This document shows positions 15,421 to 23,082 of a stretch of DNA of 26,548 nt, one piece after another (within the stretch, counting starts at the first letter, position 1; each line of letters begins with the position of its first letter). A program made the position numbers and the translations under genes. This DNA is from CAZFQG01 sp964520785 (GTDB lineage Bacteria > Planctomycetota > Planctomycetia > Pirellulales > Thermoguttaceae), in assembly GCA_964520785.1 (NCBI GenBank), contig CAZFQG010000077.1:1-26548 (forward strand), written 5' to 3'. The notes under the pieces are model-generated. The model searched no databases. It was not told the origin of the DNA and saw only the letters and a list, made by a program, of their open reading frames with translations.

Positions 15421-16374
15421 ATGCCAGACGATATTCCAAGACCGGTCTCGAATCTCAAAAAGTGGGCATTTCTGGCTCTGAAACTACTCGTCGTTCTTGT
15501 CGTTCTGTGGGCCTTGCGGCGAACATTGCTCGACGGGTTCGAACAGCTCCGAGGGCGCCAGTGGTCTTTCGATCCTTTCTGGCTGGTCGCTTCCGGGCTG
15601 TTTTACGTCTTGGGGTTGCTACCGGCCGGACTCTTCTGGCGGCACATTTTGCGAAGGATGGGCCAGGACGCCCGACTCGGCGAGACGCTCCGAGCGTACT
15701 ATATCGGCCACTTGGGGAAATACGTCCCCGGCAAGGCGATGGTCGTCATCCTGCGAACCGGACTTATCCGCAGCCACCGCGTGAGCACGCCGCTTGCGGC
15801 GGTGAGCGTCTTCTTCGAGACTCTAACGATGATGGCCGTCGGGGCTTTCGTGGCGGCGCTCATTCTTGCCGTGGCGTTTCAGGATCAGCTTCTTCTGTGC
15901 GCGTTGGCGTTCGGCCTGGCCGTCGCTTCCGCGTTACCGACGCTTCCTCCGGTTTTCCGACAGATACTCCGTCTTACCCGCGTGGGAAAGAGGCATCCGG
16001 AGATCGCCGACCAAATCGAACAGTTTGACTTGACCACACTATTAAGGGGGTGGATAGCGATGTTCGTTGCTTGGATTCTCTTAGGCGTGAGCTTTTGGGC
16101 GGTTCTTCAGTCCATGGGAATCCCTGGGCCAAGCCTCCTGAGGAGTCTCCCAGGATATGTGGCAAGCGTATCCCTCGCAACAGTGGCTGGGTTCTTGTCT
16201 TTGATCCCTGGAGGCGCGTTCGTCCGCGAAGCGATCCTCACAGGCATTACCGGCCCCTCCCTTGGAGAGGGGGTGGCGTTGGTCGCCGCGGTCGTCCTGA
16301 GGCTTGTGTGGTTGGTGTCCGAAATGGTAATATCGGGTATGCTGTACTGGTTCGGACGTCCCCGGGGCGAATGA
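15421..16374 (+). CDS. Flippase-like membrane protein (lysylphosphatidylglycerol synthase TM family)
   Basis: The 317-residue integral membrane protein has about eight hydrophobic segments, beginning with ALKLLVVLVVLWAL (residues 19-32). The family core is visible in YYIGHLGKYVPGK (about 97-109) and in the late segment FLSLIPGGAFVREAIL, both hallmarks of the UPF0104/LPG_synthase_TM fold (PF03706). Some family members are the membrane half of MprF; free-standing members commonly sit beside polyprenyl-phosphate glycosyltransferases and are proposed lipid or glycolipid transporters. No synthetase domain is attached. The ATG at 15421 is chosen; a TTG at 15406 is possible, and neither has a good ribosome site. 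It precedes the GT2 gene by 90 bases on the same strand. Confidence 0.85.
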   Translation: MPDDIPRPVSNLKKWAFLALKLLVVLVVLWALRRTLLDGFEQLRGRQWSFDPFWLVASGLFYVLGLLPAGLFWRHILRRMGQDARLGETLRAYYIGHLGKYVPGKAMVVILRTGLIRSHRVSTPLAAVSVFFETLTMMAVGAFVAALILAVAFQDQLLLCALAFGLAVASALPTLPPVFRQILRLTRVGKRHPEIADQIEQFDLTTLLRGWIAMFVAWILLGVSFWAVLQSMGIPGPSLLRSLPGYVASVSLATVAGFLSLIPGGAFVREAILTGITGPSLGEGVALVAAVVLRLVWLVSEMVISGMLYWFGRPRGE

Positions 16375-16464
16375 CTCGCCTCGTCCGCACCCCGGGGCCT
16401 CGTGCCGGCAGCGGTCCATTATCGGAGAAACCACGGCAACAACCCACCTCACCCCTTCCCCATC

Positions 16465-17475
16465 ATGCTCCTTTCCATCGTTATTCCGGTCTACAATGAG
16501 TCGGAAAGCCTCGCTCGTCTGCACGAGGAGATTCTGAATACGGCTCGGACGGAAGGATACTCGCTCGATATCATTTTCGTCGATGACGGTTCCACCGACG
16601 CCTCGTGGCAACTGATCGAGCGACTCAGCGAGAAAGACCCTCAAGTCCGCGGCATCCGCTTCCGGCGGAACTTCGGCAAGGCGGCCGCCCTCGACGCCGG
16701 CTTCAGCGTTGTTCGTGGCGAACGCGTGATGACGCTCGATGCCGACCTACAGGACGACCCGGCCGAAATACCCAAGTTCCTCGCGAAGATCGACGAAGGC
16801 TTCGACGTCGTCAGCGGCTGGAAGAAGGTCCGACACGATCCGTGGCACAAGGTAGGTCCTTCGCGGGTCTTCAACGGCATGGTCAGCTATTTGACCGGAG
16901 TGAAGCTCCACGACCACAATTGCGGCATGAAGTGCTACCGCAGCGAAGTCTTGAAAGAGGTCCAGCTTTACGGCGAATTGCACCGGTTCGTGCCGGTTCT
17001 CGCCGCGGCGCGGGGTTTCAAGGTGAGTGAGCTGGTCATCAACCACCGCCCGAGGGAGTTCGGCAGCTCGAAATACGGCGTCAGCCGGATCGTCAAAGGG
17101 TTTCTGGACCTGATGACCGTGAAGTTCCTCACCGGCTTCGGCCAGCGTCCCCAGCACATTCTCGGCACCGTCGGTCTGGCGGCGTTCTTCCTCGGCCTGT
17201 GTGCGTTGCTCTATTTGAGCGGGTATTGGCTCGTGGCGCGGCTTTGGGAAGACTTGCACCTGACACCACTACACCAGCGTCCGGCGGTGATTTATTCGAT
17301 GGGTCTGCTCCTGCTGGGCGGGCAGTTCATGTCTATCGGTTTTCTGGCGGAATTGCTGGTGGCTTACAACGCCCGGAGCGAACGGCGGCCTTATTCGATC
17401 TCGGAAACGACCGACCGCGCCTCGACGGACACGAAGCTTTCTCCTCCCCCCCGTTCGGAATCGGACGAACGATGA
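16465..17475 (+). CDS. Family 2 glycosyltransferase, polyprenyl-phosphate sugar synthase type (GtrB/DPM1-like)
   Basis: The 336-residue protein starts with SIVIPVYNESESLARLHEE, the GT-A fold opening of family 2. FVDDGSTDASW follows, then FRRNFGKAAALDAGF, TLDADLQDDP with the DxD metal site, and HDHNCGMKCYR. This arrangement matches dolichyl/undecaprenyl-phosphate mannose or glucose synthases, which move a sugar from a nucleotide donor to the lipid carrier on the cytoplasmic face. Two C-terminal transmembrane segments (about 230-255 and 275-305) anchor it, as in GtrB. The ATG at 16465 is chosen because it opens directly on the conserved strand; an upstream GTG would add 21 unrelated residues. 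Its stop overlaps the next gene's start (ATGA), so the pair is translationally coupled. Confidence 0.92.
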   Translation: MLLSIVIPVYNESESLARLHEEILNTARTEGYSLDIIFVDDGSTDASWQLIERLSEKDPQVRGIRFRRNFGKAAALDAGFSVVRGERVMTLDADLQDDPAEIPKFLAKIDEGFDVVSGWKKVRHDPWHKVGPSRVFNGMVSYLTGVKLHDHNCGMKCYRSEVLKEVQLYGELHRFVPVLAAARGFKVSELVINHRPREFGSSKYGVSRIVKGFLDLMTVKFLTGFGQRPQHILGTVGLAAFFLGLCALLYLSGYWLVARLWEDLHLTPLHQRPAVIYSMGLLLLGGQFMSIGFLAELLVAYNARSERRPYSISETTDRASTDTKLSPPPRSESDER

Positions 17476-19001
17476 GCATTTCCACGGAACTACCGGACGA
17501 CCCGGGCCGGACGCTGCGCAAACAGATTTACACGCTGCTGATCATCGCGGGGGCCGGGATAGTCCTCGGCCGGATGGCGGCGGTCGACTCCGTTTCCTCG
17601 ATCGATCTGGAAAACTACCGGCGGAGGCAGGTGCCGGAAGAACTGGCGAAAATCCGCGAATCACTCGTCGAGCGGGGGGTCAAGGGGGAACGGCTCAACC
17701 GTGTTCTCCAGGAGAAGGAAGCGGCCCTGCTGGAGCGCGCCTCGCTCCGACGCCCCTTTTTGAGCGCCAATGACCGCAGCCGCTGGTGTACGATCCGTGC
17801 CCTGGTGGAACCGGAGATGCGCGTGCCGGGCGCACCGTACGCGATCGATAAGGTCCTCGCCGAGCGAGGCTGGGACACGATCGACATGGTCATGCACGAC
17901 GGCCACCTCTATTCGAGCAAACCGCCTTTGTATCCGACCTTGCTGGCGGCCGAGTATTGGCTCATCTACAATTTGACGGGGGCGTCACTGGGGACGCATC
18001 CCTACGCCGTCGGGCGTTTCATGCTCGTGACGTCGAACCTTCTCCCCTTGGTGCTGCTGTGGTTCGTGGTCGCGGGACTGGTTGAACGGTTCGGGACAAC
18101 CGATTGGGGGCGGATTTTCGTCGTCGCCGCGGCCGTCTTCGGTACCTTTCTCTCGACGTTCGCGATCGTCATCAACAACCATTTGATGGGGGCGGTCTTC
18201 GCGGGAATCGCCTTTTTCGCCGCCGTCCCGATTTGGTTCGACGAGGACCGGCGTCCGCGATGGTTCGTCCTGGCTGGAATAGCCGCCGCCTTCACCGCCG
18301 CCAACGAACTGCCGGCCCTGGCTTTTCTGGCGGCACTGGGCGGTGCGCTCTTGCTGCGGTTTCCGAAGCAGACGCTCGTTGCCTTCGTCCCGGGAGTTCT
18401 GCTGGTGGTAGTCCCTTTCTTCGCGACGAATTGGATCGCCCACCGGTCGCTTAAGCCCGCCTACATGCACCGCGTCGAGGGGGACAACTGGTACGACTAC
18501 GAATACGAAATCAACGGGCGCAAAGTCGAGAGCTATTGGCGCAATCCGGTCGGGCTCGACCAAGGAGAGGACGATACGGCGGTCTACGCGTTCCATTCCC
18601 TGCTCGGCCATCATGGGGTCTTCTCGTTGACGCCCATGTGGGTTCTGACGTTCGTCGGGTTGGGTATGTGGCTTGTCCGAGGACCGGGTCGGCGGATTCG
18701 AGAGACGGCGCTCTTCATCGGAGTGATTTCCCTCGTCTGTCTCTTGTTTTTTACCATTATCGAACAAAAGGGGCGTAACTACGGCGGAATGTCCAGCGGG
18801 TTCCGTTGGGTATTCTGGTTCGCCCCCTTGTGGCTGGTCGCCATGGTTCCGACCGTCGATTGGCTGGCCCCGCGGCGTTGGGGCCGAGCCCTGGCACTGG
18901 CCCTCCTGGCGCTTAGTATCCTTTCCGTCGTCTACCCCATCTGGAATCCCTGGGTTCATCCGTGGATATACGACGCGATGGTCTCCTGGGGATGGTTGTG
19001 A
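17472..19001 (+). CDS. Multi-spanning membrane glycosyltransferase (GT39/GT-C-like)
   Basis: The 509-residue protein has about ten membrane segments. After the first segment (about 18-35) comes a soluble loop of about 110 residues with a charged helical stretch. This leads to WDTIDMVMHDGHLYSSKPPLYPTLLA, which resembles the first-loop 'DGxxYxxKPP' signature of lipid-linked-sugar GT-C enzymes (ArnT/PMT type). A second soluble block near 325-375 (YMHRVEGDNWYDYEYEINGR) is periplasm-like. GT-C enzymes use polyprenyl-phosphate sugars on the outer face, so the preceding GT2 enzyme would supply the donor. The four-base ATGA overlap with that gene supports this partnership. The acceptor is unknown. 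No strong Shine-Dalgarno is needed given the coupling. Confidence 0.8.
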   Translation: MSISTELPDDPGRTLRKQIYTLLIIAGAGIVLGRMAAVDSVSSIDLENYRRRQVPEELAKIRESLVERGVKGERLNRVLQEKEAALLERASLRRPFLSANDRSRWCTIRALVEPEMRVPGAPYAIDKVLAERGWDTIDMVMHDGHLYSSKPPLYPTLLAAEYWLIYNLTGASLGTHPYAVGRFMLVTSNLLPLVLLWFVVAGLVERFGTTDWGRIFVVAAAVFGTFLSTFAIVINNHLMGAVFAGIAFFAAVPIWFDEDRRPRWFVLAGIAAAFTAANELPALAFLAALGGALLLRFPKQTLVAFVPGVLLVVVPFFATNWIAHRSLKPAYMHRVEGDNWYDYEYEINGRKVESYWRNPVGLDQGEDDTAVYAFHSLLGHHGVFSLTPMWVLTFVGLGMWLVRGPGRRIRETALFIGVISLVCLLFFTIIEQKGRNYGGMSSGFRWVFWFAPLWLVAMVPTVDWLAPRRWGRALALALLALSILSVVYPIWNPWVHPWIYDAMVSWGWL

Positions 19002-19033
19002 AAAACAGTCCCTCAAGCAAGGAGGCAAACCGG

Positions 19034-21631
19034 ATGTCCTTCAAACGAGCACTCATTACCGCGGTCTTCCTCGTAACGCCTTGCGTAGCTGGCGGCGAGG
19101 GCGACCTATTCCCGTTCGTGATTTCGTACGATACGCCGGAAAACGCGACGAACGTCGCCGACTGGCTCGAGGCGCCGGCGGGGAAGTCCGGGTTCGTCCG
19201 CGCCGAGGAGGGACGGTTGGTAACCAACAAGGGGCCGATCCGGTTCTGGGCGACCAATATGTGTTTCGGTGGGTGTTTTCCCTCGCGCGAGCAGGCCAAG
19301 CGGGTCGCCGCGCGGCTGGCACGATTCGGAATCAACTGCGTCCGGATGCACCACATGGATTCCCGGGACATCTGGGGAAACAGCCCCAACAAGACGACGA
19401 TCGACCCGGAGCAGTTGGAGAAACTCGACTACTTCATCTACCAGCTCAAACTGCATGGAGTCTACACGAATCTGAATTTGCACGTCTCGCGGTGGCTGGG
19501 CGACAAAGAAGGCTTTCCCAACCGGGAAGGCCGGCCCAATTACGACAAGGGGGTCGGTAACTTCGAGCCGGAGATGATCAAGCTGCAGAAGAAATACGCG
19601 AGGGACCTTCTGACGCACGTCAATCCCTACACGAAAACGGCGTACAAGGACGAACCGGCGATCGCGATGGTGGAAATCAGTAACGAGGACGCCCTCTTCG
19701 CCGTGTGGGGGTGGGGGCAGCTCGACGACCTGGCGGAGCCCTACGCGACGACGTTCCGCAGGCAGTGGAACGCGTGGCTGCGCGAAAAATACGGCTCGAC
19801 CGAGAAGCTCCGCGCCGCATGGCTAACGGGGGATGTTCCCGTCGGGAAAAACATTCTGCAAAACGGCGACTTCACCAAGCCCGTGGAACAACCCTGGTTC
19901 ATGGAAACCGATGACCGGACCGGGGTTGCCTGGTCCGTCGAGCCGGAAGGGCCCGACGGGAGGAGGGCCCTGCGCGTCCACATCACCCGCAACGGCCGTG
20001 TCTCCTGGCGCCCGCAATTCGGCCAGGCCGGCTTTCCTCTCAAGGCGAAACACCCGTACACGCTCTCGTTCCATGCCAGGGCGAGCGACGAACGCGAAAT
20101 GAGCGTCAATTGCATGCAAGCGCATGAGCCGTGGGAACGAGTCGGATTGGACGTCGAGTGCCGGCTGACCCCGCGATGGCGGCGGTTCGAATTCACGTTC
20201 GTCTCCACCAACCGCGAAGACGGTCCGAACATGCGGATCACGTTCACGTCGCTGACTCCCGGAACCTACGAGTTGGCCGACGTTTCGCTGCGGCCGGGAG
20301 GAACCGTCGGTTGGCGGCCGCGATGGAGTATCGAGGACGACTCCGTCCCGGTGATGAAGAAGCGCTCGGCCGTTCTCTCGGACCAAGGACGGAAGGACTT
20401 CTTCGATTTCCTCTACGACACCGAACGCACCTATTGGCTGGGGATGTACGACTATCTCAAAGACGATCTCGGCGTGAGGTCGATCGTTTCCGGAACCCAG
20501 TTGTGCTACAGTCCGGCGACCATCCAGGGGGCGCTCGACTATATCGATGCGCATGCCTACTGGCATCATCCCCATTTCCCGGGCAGACCCTGGGACCCGG
20601 AGAACTGGACGGTCCGCAACGCGGCGCTGGTCAATTCCCCGGCGGGAACGCTGGGTAGTCTCGCGGCGCGGCGGATCATCGAGCGGCCGTTTACCGTGAG
20701 CGAATACAACCATCCCGCGCCGAATCAGTACGCCGCGGAGGGTTTTCCGATGATCGCGGCGATGGGCGCGTTCCAGTCGTGGGACGGCATCTTTTCGTTC
20801 ACCTACAGCCATTCGACCGACTTCGAGCCCCGAATCGTTCCGAACTTCTTCGATATCAAGAGCGACCCCGGCAAGCTGGTTCACCAGCCGGCCTGCGCGG
20901 CCGTCTTCTTCCGCGGCGACGTGGCCGGAGCGAAGAAGACGCTCGTCCTACCGCTAACGAAGGAGCGGGAGCGCTCGCTCATCTATGGCGCCATGAACGC
21001 GTGGACGGTCAATCTCGAGGGGTTGGGGCTCGACGCGAAGGCCGCCCTGGAGCAAGGCATCGGGATGACCCTCGGCGAAGCCGCGCCGCCGCCGCTGCCG
21101 GAAATCCCTGAAACCCAGAGGATATTCGCCTCCGACACCAAACAGCTCCACTGGGACGTGAGCGACCCGGAAAAAGGGTTCTTCATCGTCGACAGCCCCC
21201 GGACGAAGGTGTTTACCGGGTTCATCGCCGGTCGCGCGTTCGAATTGGGTGACGTCCGGCTGGAAATCGGCAAGGCGCGGCTCGACTGGGCGACCGTAAC
21301 GATGACCTGCCTCGACGGAGCCGGTTTCGATACGCCGGGCCGCATCCTCGTCGCCGCGACGGGGCTGATTCAAAACACCGGAAAAACGCCGGAGGTGCTA
21401 GGCGAAAACACGATCACCCTCGGCAGGGATTGGGGCGAACCGCCGATCCTCTGCGAAGGCATCCCGATGAGGGTCGGGTTGCCTGAGGGAGTGAAAACGG
21501 CGACCGTCTATCCGCTGGACGAGTCGGGCAACCGGCGAGAAGGCTTCGACGTCAAGGCCGAGAGCGGCCGCGCCGTTCTGGACCTCGGGCCTCGGTACCG
21601 GACGCTGTGGTACGAGGTAGTGGTGCCGTAG
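19034..21631 (+). CDS. Large secreted glycoside hydrolase (clan GH-A-like) with inserted carbohydrate-binding-like module
   Basis: The 865-residue protein has a signal peptide (ALITAVFLVTPCVAGG) and a TIM-barrel start resembling clan GH-A (GH5/GH42): FWATNMCFGGCFPS, GINCVRMHHMDS, and AIAMVEISNED with Asn217-Glu218 as likely acid/base. RPFTVSEYNHPAPN carries Glu557 as likely nucleophile. Between them, at about 273-423, lies a jelly-roll carbohydrate-binding-like module (NILQNGDFTKPVEQPW ... GTYELADVSLRPGG). The C-terminal ~240 residues are beta-rich. The ATG at 19034 follows AAGGAGG at 19019-19025 and is secure. It starts 32 bases after the membrane glycosyltransferase gene, so it is probably in the same operon. 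The substrate is unknown. Confidence 0.85.
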   Translation: MSFKRALITAVFLVTPCVAGGEGDLFPFVISYDTPENATNVADWLEAPAGKSGFVRAEEGRLVTNKGPIRFWATNMCFGGCFPSREQAKRVAARLARFGINCVRMHHMDSRDIWGNSPNKTTIDPEQLEKLDYFIYQLKLHGVYTNLNLHVSRWLGDKEGFPNREGRPNYDKGVGNFEPEMIKLQKKYARDLLTHVNPYTKTAYKDEPAIAMVEISNEDALFAVWGWGQLDDLAEPYATTFRRQWNAWLREKYGSTEKLRAAWLTGDVPVGKNILQNGDFTKPVEQPWFMETDDRTGVAWSVEPEGPDGRRALRVHITRNGRVSWRPQFGQAGFPLKAKHPYTLSFHARASDEREMSVNCMQAHEPWERVGLDVECRLTPRWRRFEFTFVSTNREDGPNMRITFTSLTPGTYELADVSLRPGGTVGWRPRWSIEDDSVPVMKKRSAVLSDQGRKDFFDFLYDTERTYWLGMYDYLKDDLGVRSIVSGTQLCYSPATIQGALDYIDAHAYWHHPHFPGRPWDPENWTVRNAALVNSPAGTLGSLAARRIIERPFTVSEYNHPAPNQYAAEGFPMIAAMGAFQSWDGIFSFTYSHSTDFEPRIVPNFFDIKSDPGKLVHQPACAAVFFRGDVAGAKKTLVLPLTKERERSLIYGAMNAWTVNLEGLGLDAKAALEQGIGMTLGEAAPPPLPEIPETQRIFASDTKQLHWDVSDPEKGFFIVDSPRTKVFTGFIAGRAFELGDVRLEIGKARLDWATVTMTCLDGAGFDTPGRILVAATGLIQNTGKTPEVLGENTITLGRDWGEPPILCEGIPMRVGLPEGVKTATVYPLDESGNRREGFDVKAESGRAVLDLGPRYRTLWYEVVVP

Positions 21632-22092
21632 AAAAGAAATCCGCCTCGCACCAAGCCGCGACGTGTCAGACGATCATCTTGACGTCTCTCCGTTTGCGAC
21701 GGTCTTGGAGGGAGGATTCGGAACGGATGAGACTTCCAGCTTCACGACGGGTCATTGTGCCGGCTTCTTCGCCCCCGGCATCGAGTTTTGTCACCCCTGA
21801 GGCAATTCGGTTGCGATCGTACTCGTGTAATGGGGCCGACAAGGGTTTTGCGGGTTTGTCTCGCGGTTGCCGTCTTCCACGGAGAAGCGCGGGCGCGGCT
21901 CCATATTGCATAATCCGCTGAATGTAGCTAAAATAGTGTTAGCGCGCTATCCGTCGTTACGCCGTCGTCTAGCGACGAATCCGCTGTAGGATTTATTCTT
22001 GCCCGTCCGTGAGACCCATTATGGCCGCCTTGCCGGACAGGAGCGTCCCTTTTTTTTCGGGGGGGGAACATCCCCGCCAGACCTGTACGAAT
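21632..22092. other. 461-base intergenic region with promoter, no gene supported
   Basis: The region separates the hydrolase gene from the DUF58 gene. A weak bulged hairpin (GACGTGTCA 21660-21668 with TGACGTC 21680-21686) lies 29 bases past the hydrolase stop and lacks a T-tract. A minus-strand frame (21666-21911, 81 codons, basic, ending DRRKRRDVKMIV) is open but has no recognised homologue. A near-consensus promoter is at 21906-21934. A small inverted repeat, CGTCG/CGACG at 21963-21977, lies in the presumed leader. Confidence 0.45.
21906..21934 (+). promoter_or_regulatory. Putative sigma70 promoter for the DUF58-BatA operon
   Basis: TTGCAT (21906-21911) and TAAAAT (21929-21934) are separated by exactly 17 bases in an AT-rich pocket of otherwise GC-rich DNA. 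The predicted leader before the ATG at 22093 is about 150 bases. Confidence 0.55.
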
Positions 22093-22989
22093 ATGCCCAA
22101 AACCGGATACGAATATCTTGAGCCGACAGCCCTGGCGCGGGTGAAGAACCTGGCGATGGTGGCACGCGGGGTGGTCGAGGGCGCGATCAGTGGATTGCAC
22201 GCGAGTCCCTACAAGGGCTTCAGCGTGGAGTTCGCCGAGCACCGGGAGTATACGCCGGGGGACGATCCGCGGCACCTGGACTACCGGATGCTCGCCCGAA
22301 CGGAGCGGCTCTACATCAAGCAGTACGAGGAAGAGACGAACATGCGGGTGCAGATCCTGCTCGATACGAGCGGATCGATGGGTTACAAGTACGACGCCGG
22401 AATAACGAAGCTGCAATACGGCTGTTACCTGACGGCCGTTTTGTCCTACCTGATGACCCGGCAGCAGGATTCCGTCGGACTGACCACTTTCGACACGAAA
22501 ATCGGGCTTGAGATGCCGGCGCGGAGTTCCCCGCGGCATTTCAACGACATGATGCGGCGACTGGAGGGGCTGCAGCCGTCACGGGAGACGAACGTGGCCG
22601 CGACGCTGCACCGGTTGGCGAATCGATTCAAGAAGCGGTGCCTGATCGTTTTGATCAGCGATCTTTACGACGCACCGGAGGAGGTCTCGAAGGCCCTGCA
22701 CCACTTCCGCCACCGGCGCCACGAAGTGATCGTCTTCCACGTCTTCGACAAGGCGGAACTCGATTTCCCCTTCAAGGATCTGACCGCTTTCCAAGACCTG
22801 GAAACCGGCGAGCGTCTCCAGGTCGATCCGACCTATGTCCGCGATGCCTATCTCGAGCAGATCGAACTCTTCATCGAAACCTACCGCCGCGGTTGCGCCG
22901 AAAGCGGCGTCGATTACGTCCTGACGGATACCTCCGTCCCGTACGATTTCATGCTGTCGAAGTACATCGCGAAGAGGAATCAGACGTAA
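22093..22989 (+). CDS. DUF58 domain protein with von Willebrand factor A fold
   Basis: The 298-residue protein shows the DUF58 core EFAEHREYTPGDDPRHLDYRMLART (46-70) followed by a vWA-like domain with the MIDAS motif DTSGSM (91-96). LIVLISDLYDAPEE near 183-196 is the second acidic strand. DUF58 proteins usually act with a MoxR AAA+ ATPase and Bat membrane proteins in assembly or activation of envelope or redox complexes; they lack a signal peptide, as here. The ATG at 22093 is preferred; a GTG at 22009 would add 28 unrelated residues. The BatA-type gene begins 93 bases downstream, which fits the classical gene order, but no moxR gene precedes it. Confidence 0.9.
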   Translation: MPKTGYEYLEPTALARVKNLAMVARGVVEGAISGLHASPYKGFSVEFAEHREYTPGDDPRHLDYRMLARTERLYIKQYEEETNMRVQILLDTSGSMGYKYDAGITKLQYGCYLTAVLSYLMTRQQDSVGLTTFDTKIGLEMPARSSPRHFNDMMRRLEGLQPSRETNVAATLHRLANRFKKRCLIVLISDLYDAPEEVSKALHHFRHRRHEVIVFHVFDKAELDFPFKDLTAFQDLETGERLQVDPTYVRDAYLEQIELFIETYRRGCAESGVDYVLTDTSVPYDFMLSKYIAKRNQT

Positions 22990-23082
22990 GGCGGAGTTTT
23001 TTGGAGCAAGATGCGCCGAAGGCGTTGCATATAACGGCTTCGCGGTAAACACTCGAATGACCAACACGCTTTCCATCCACCC

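Noticed and set aside
21660..21686. Hairpin after the glycoside hydrolase gene as a terminator
   Set aside because: The stem is bulged, the loop is long and no T-tract follows.
21666..21911. An 81-codon minus-strand frame in the gap before the DUF58 gene
   Set aside because: It starts inside the predicted promoter, has no ribosome site that I can defend and no recognised family; conservation data would be needed.
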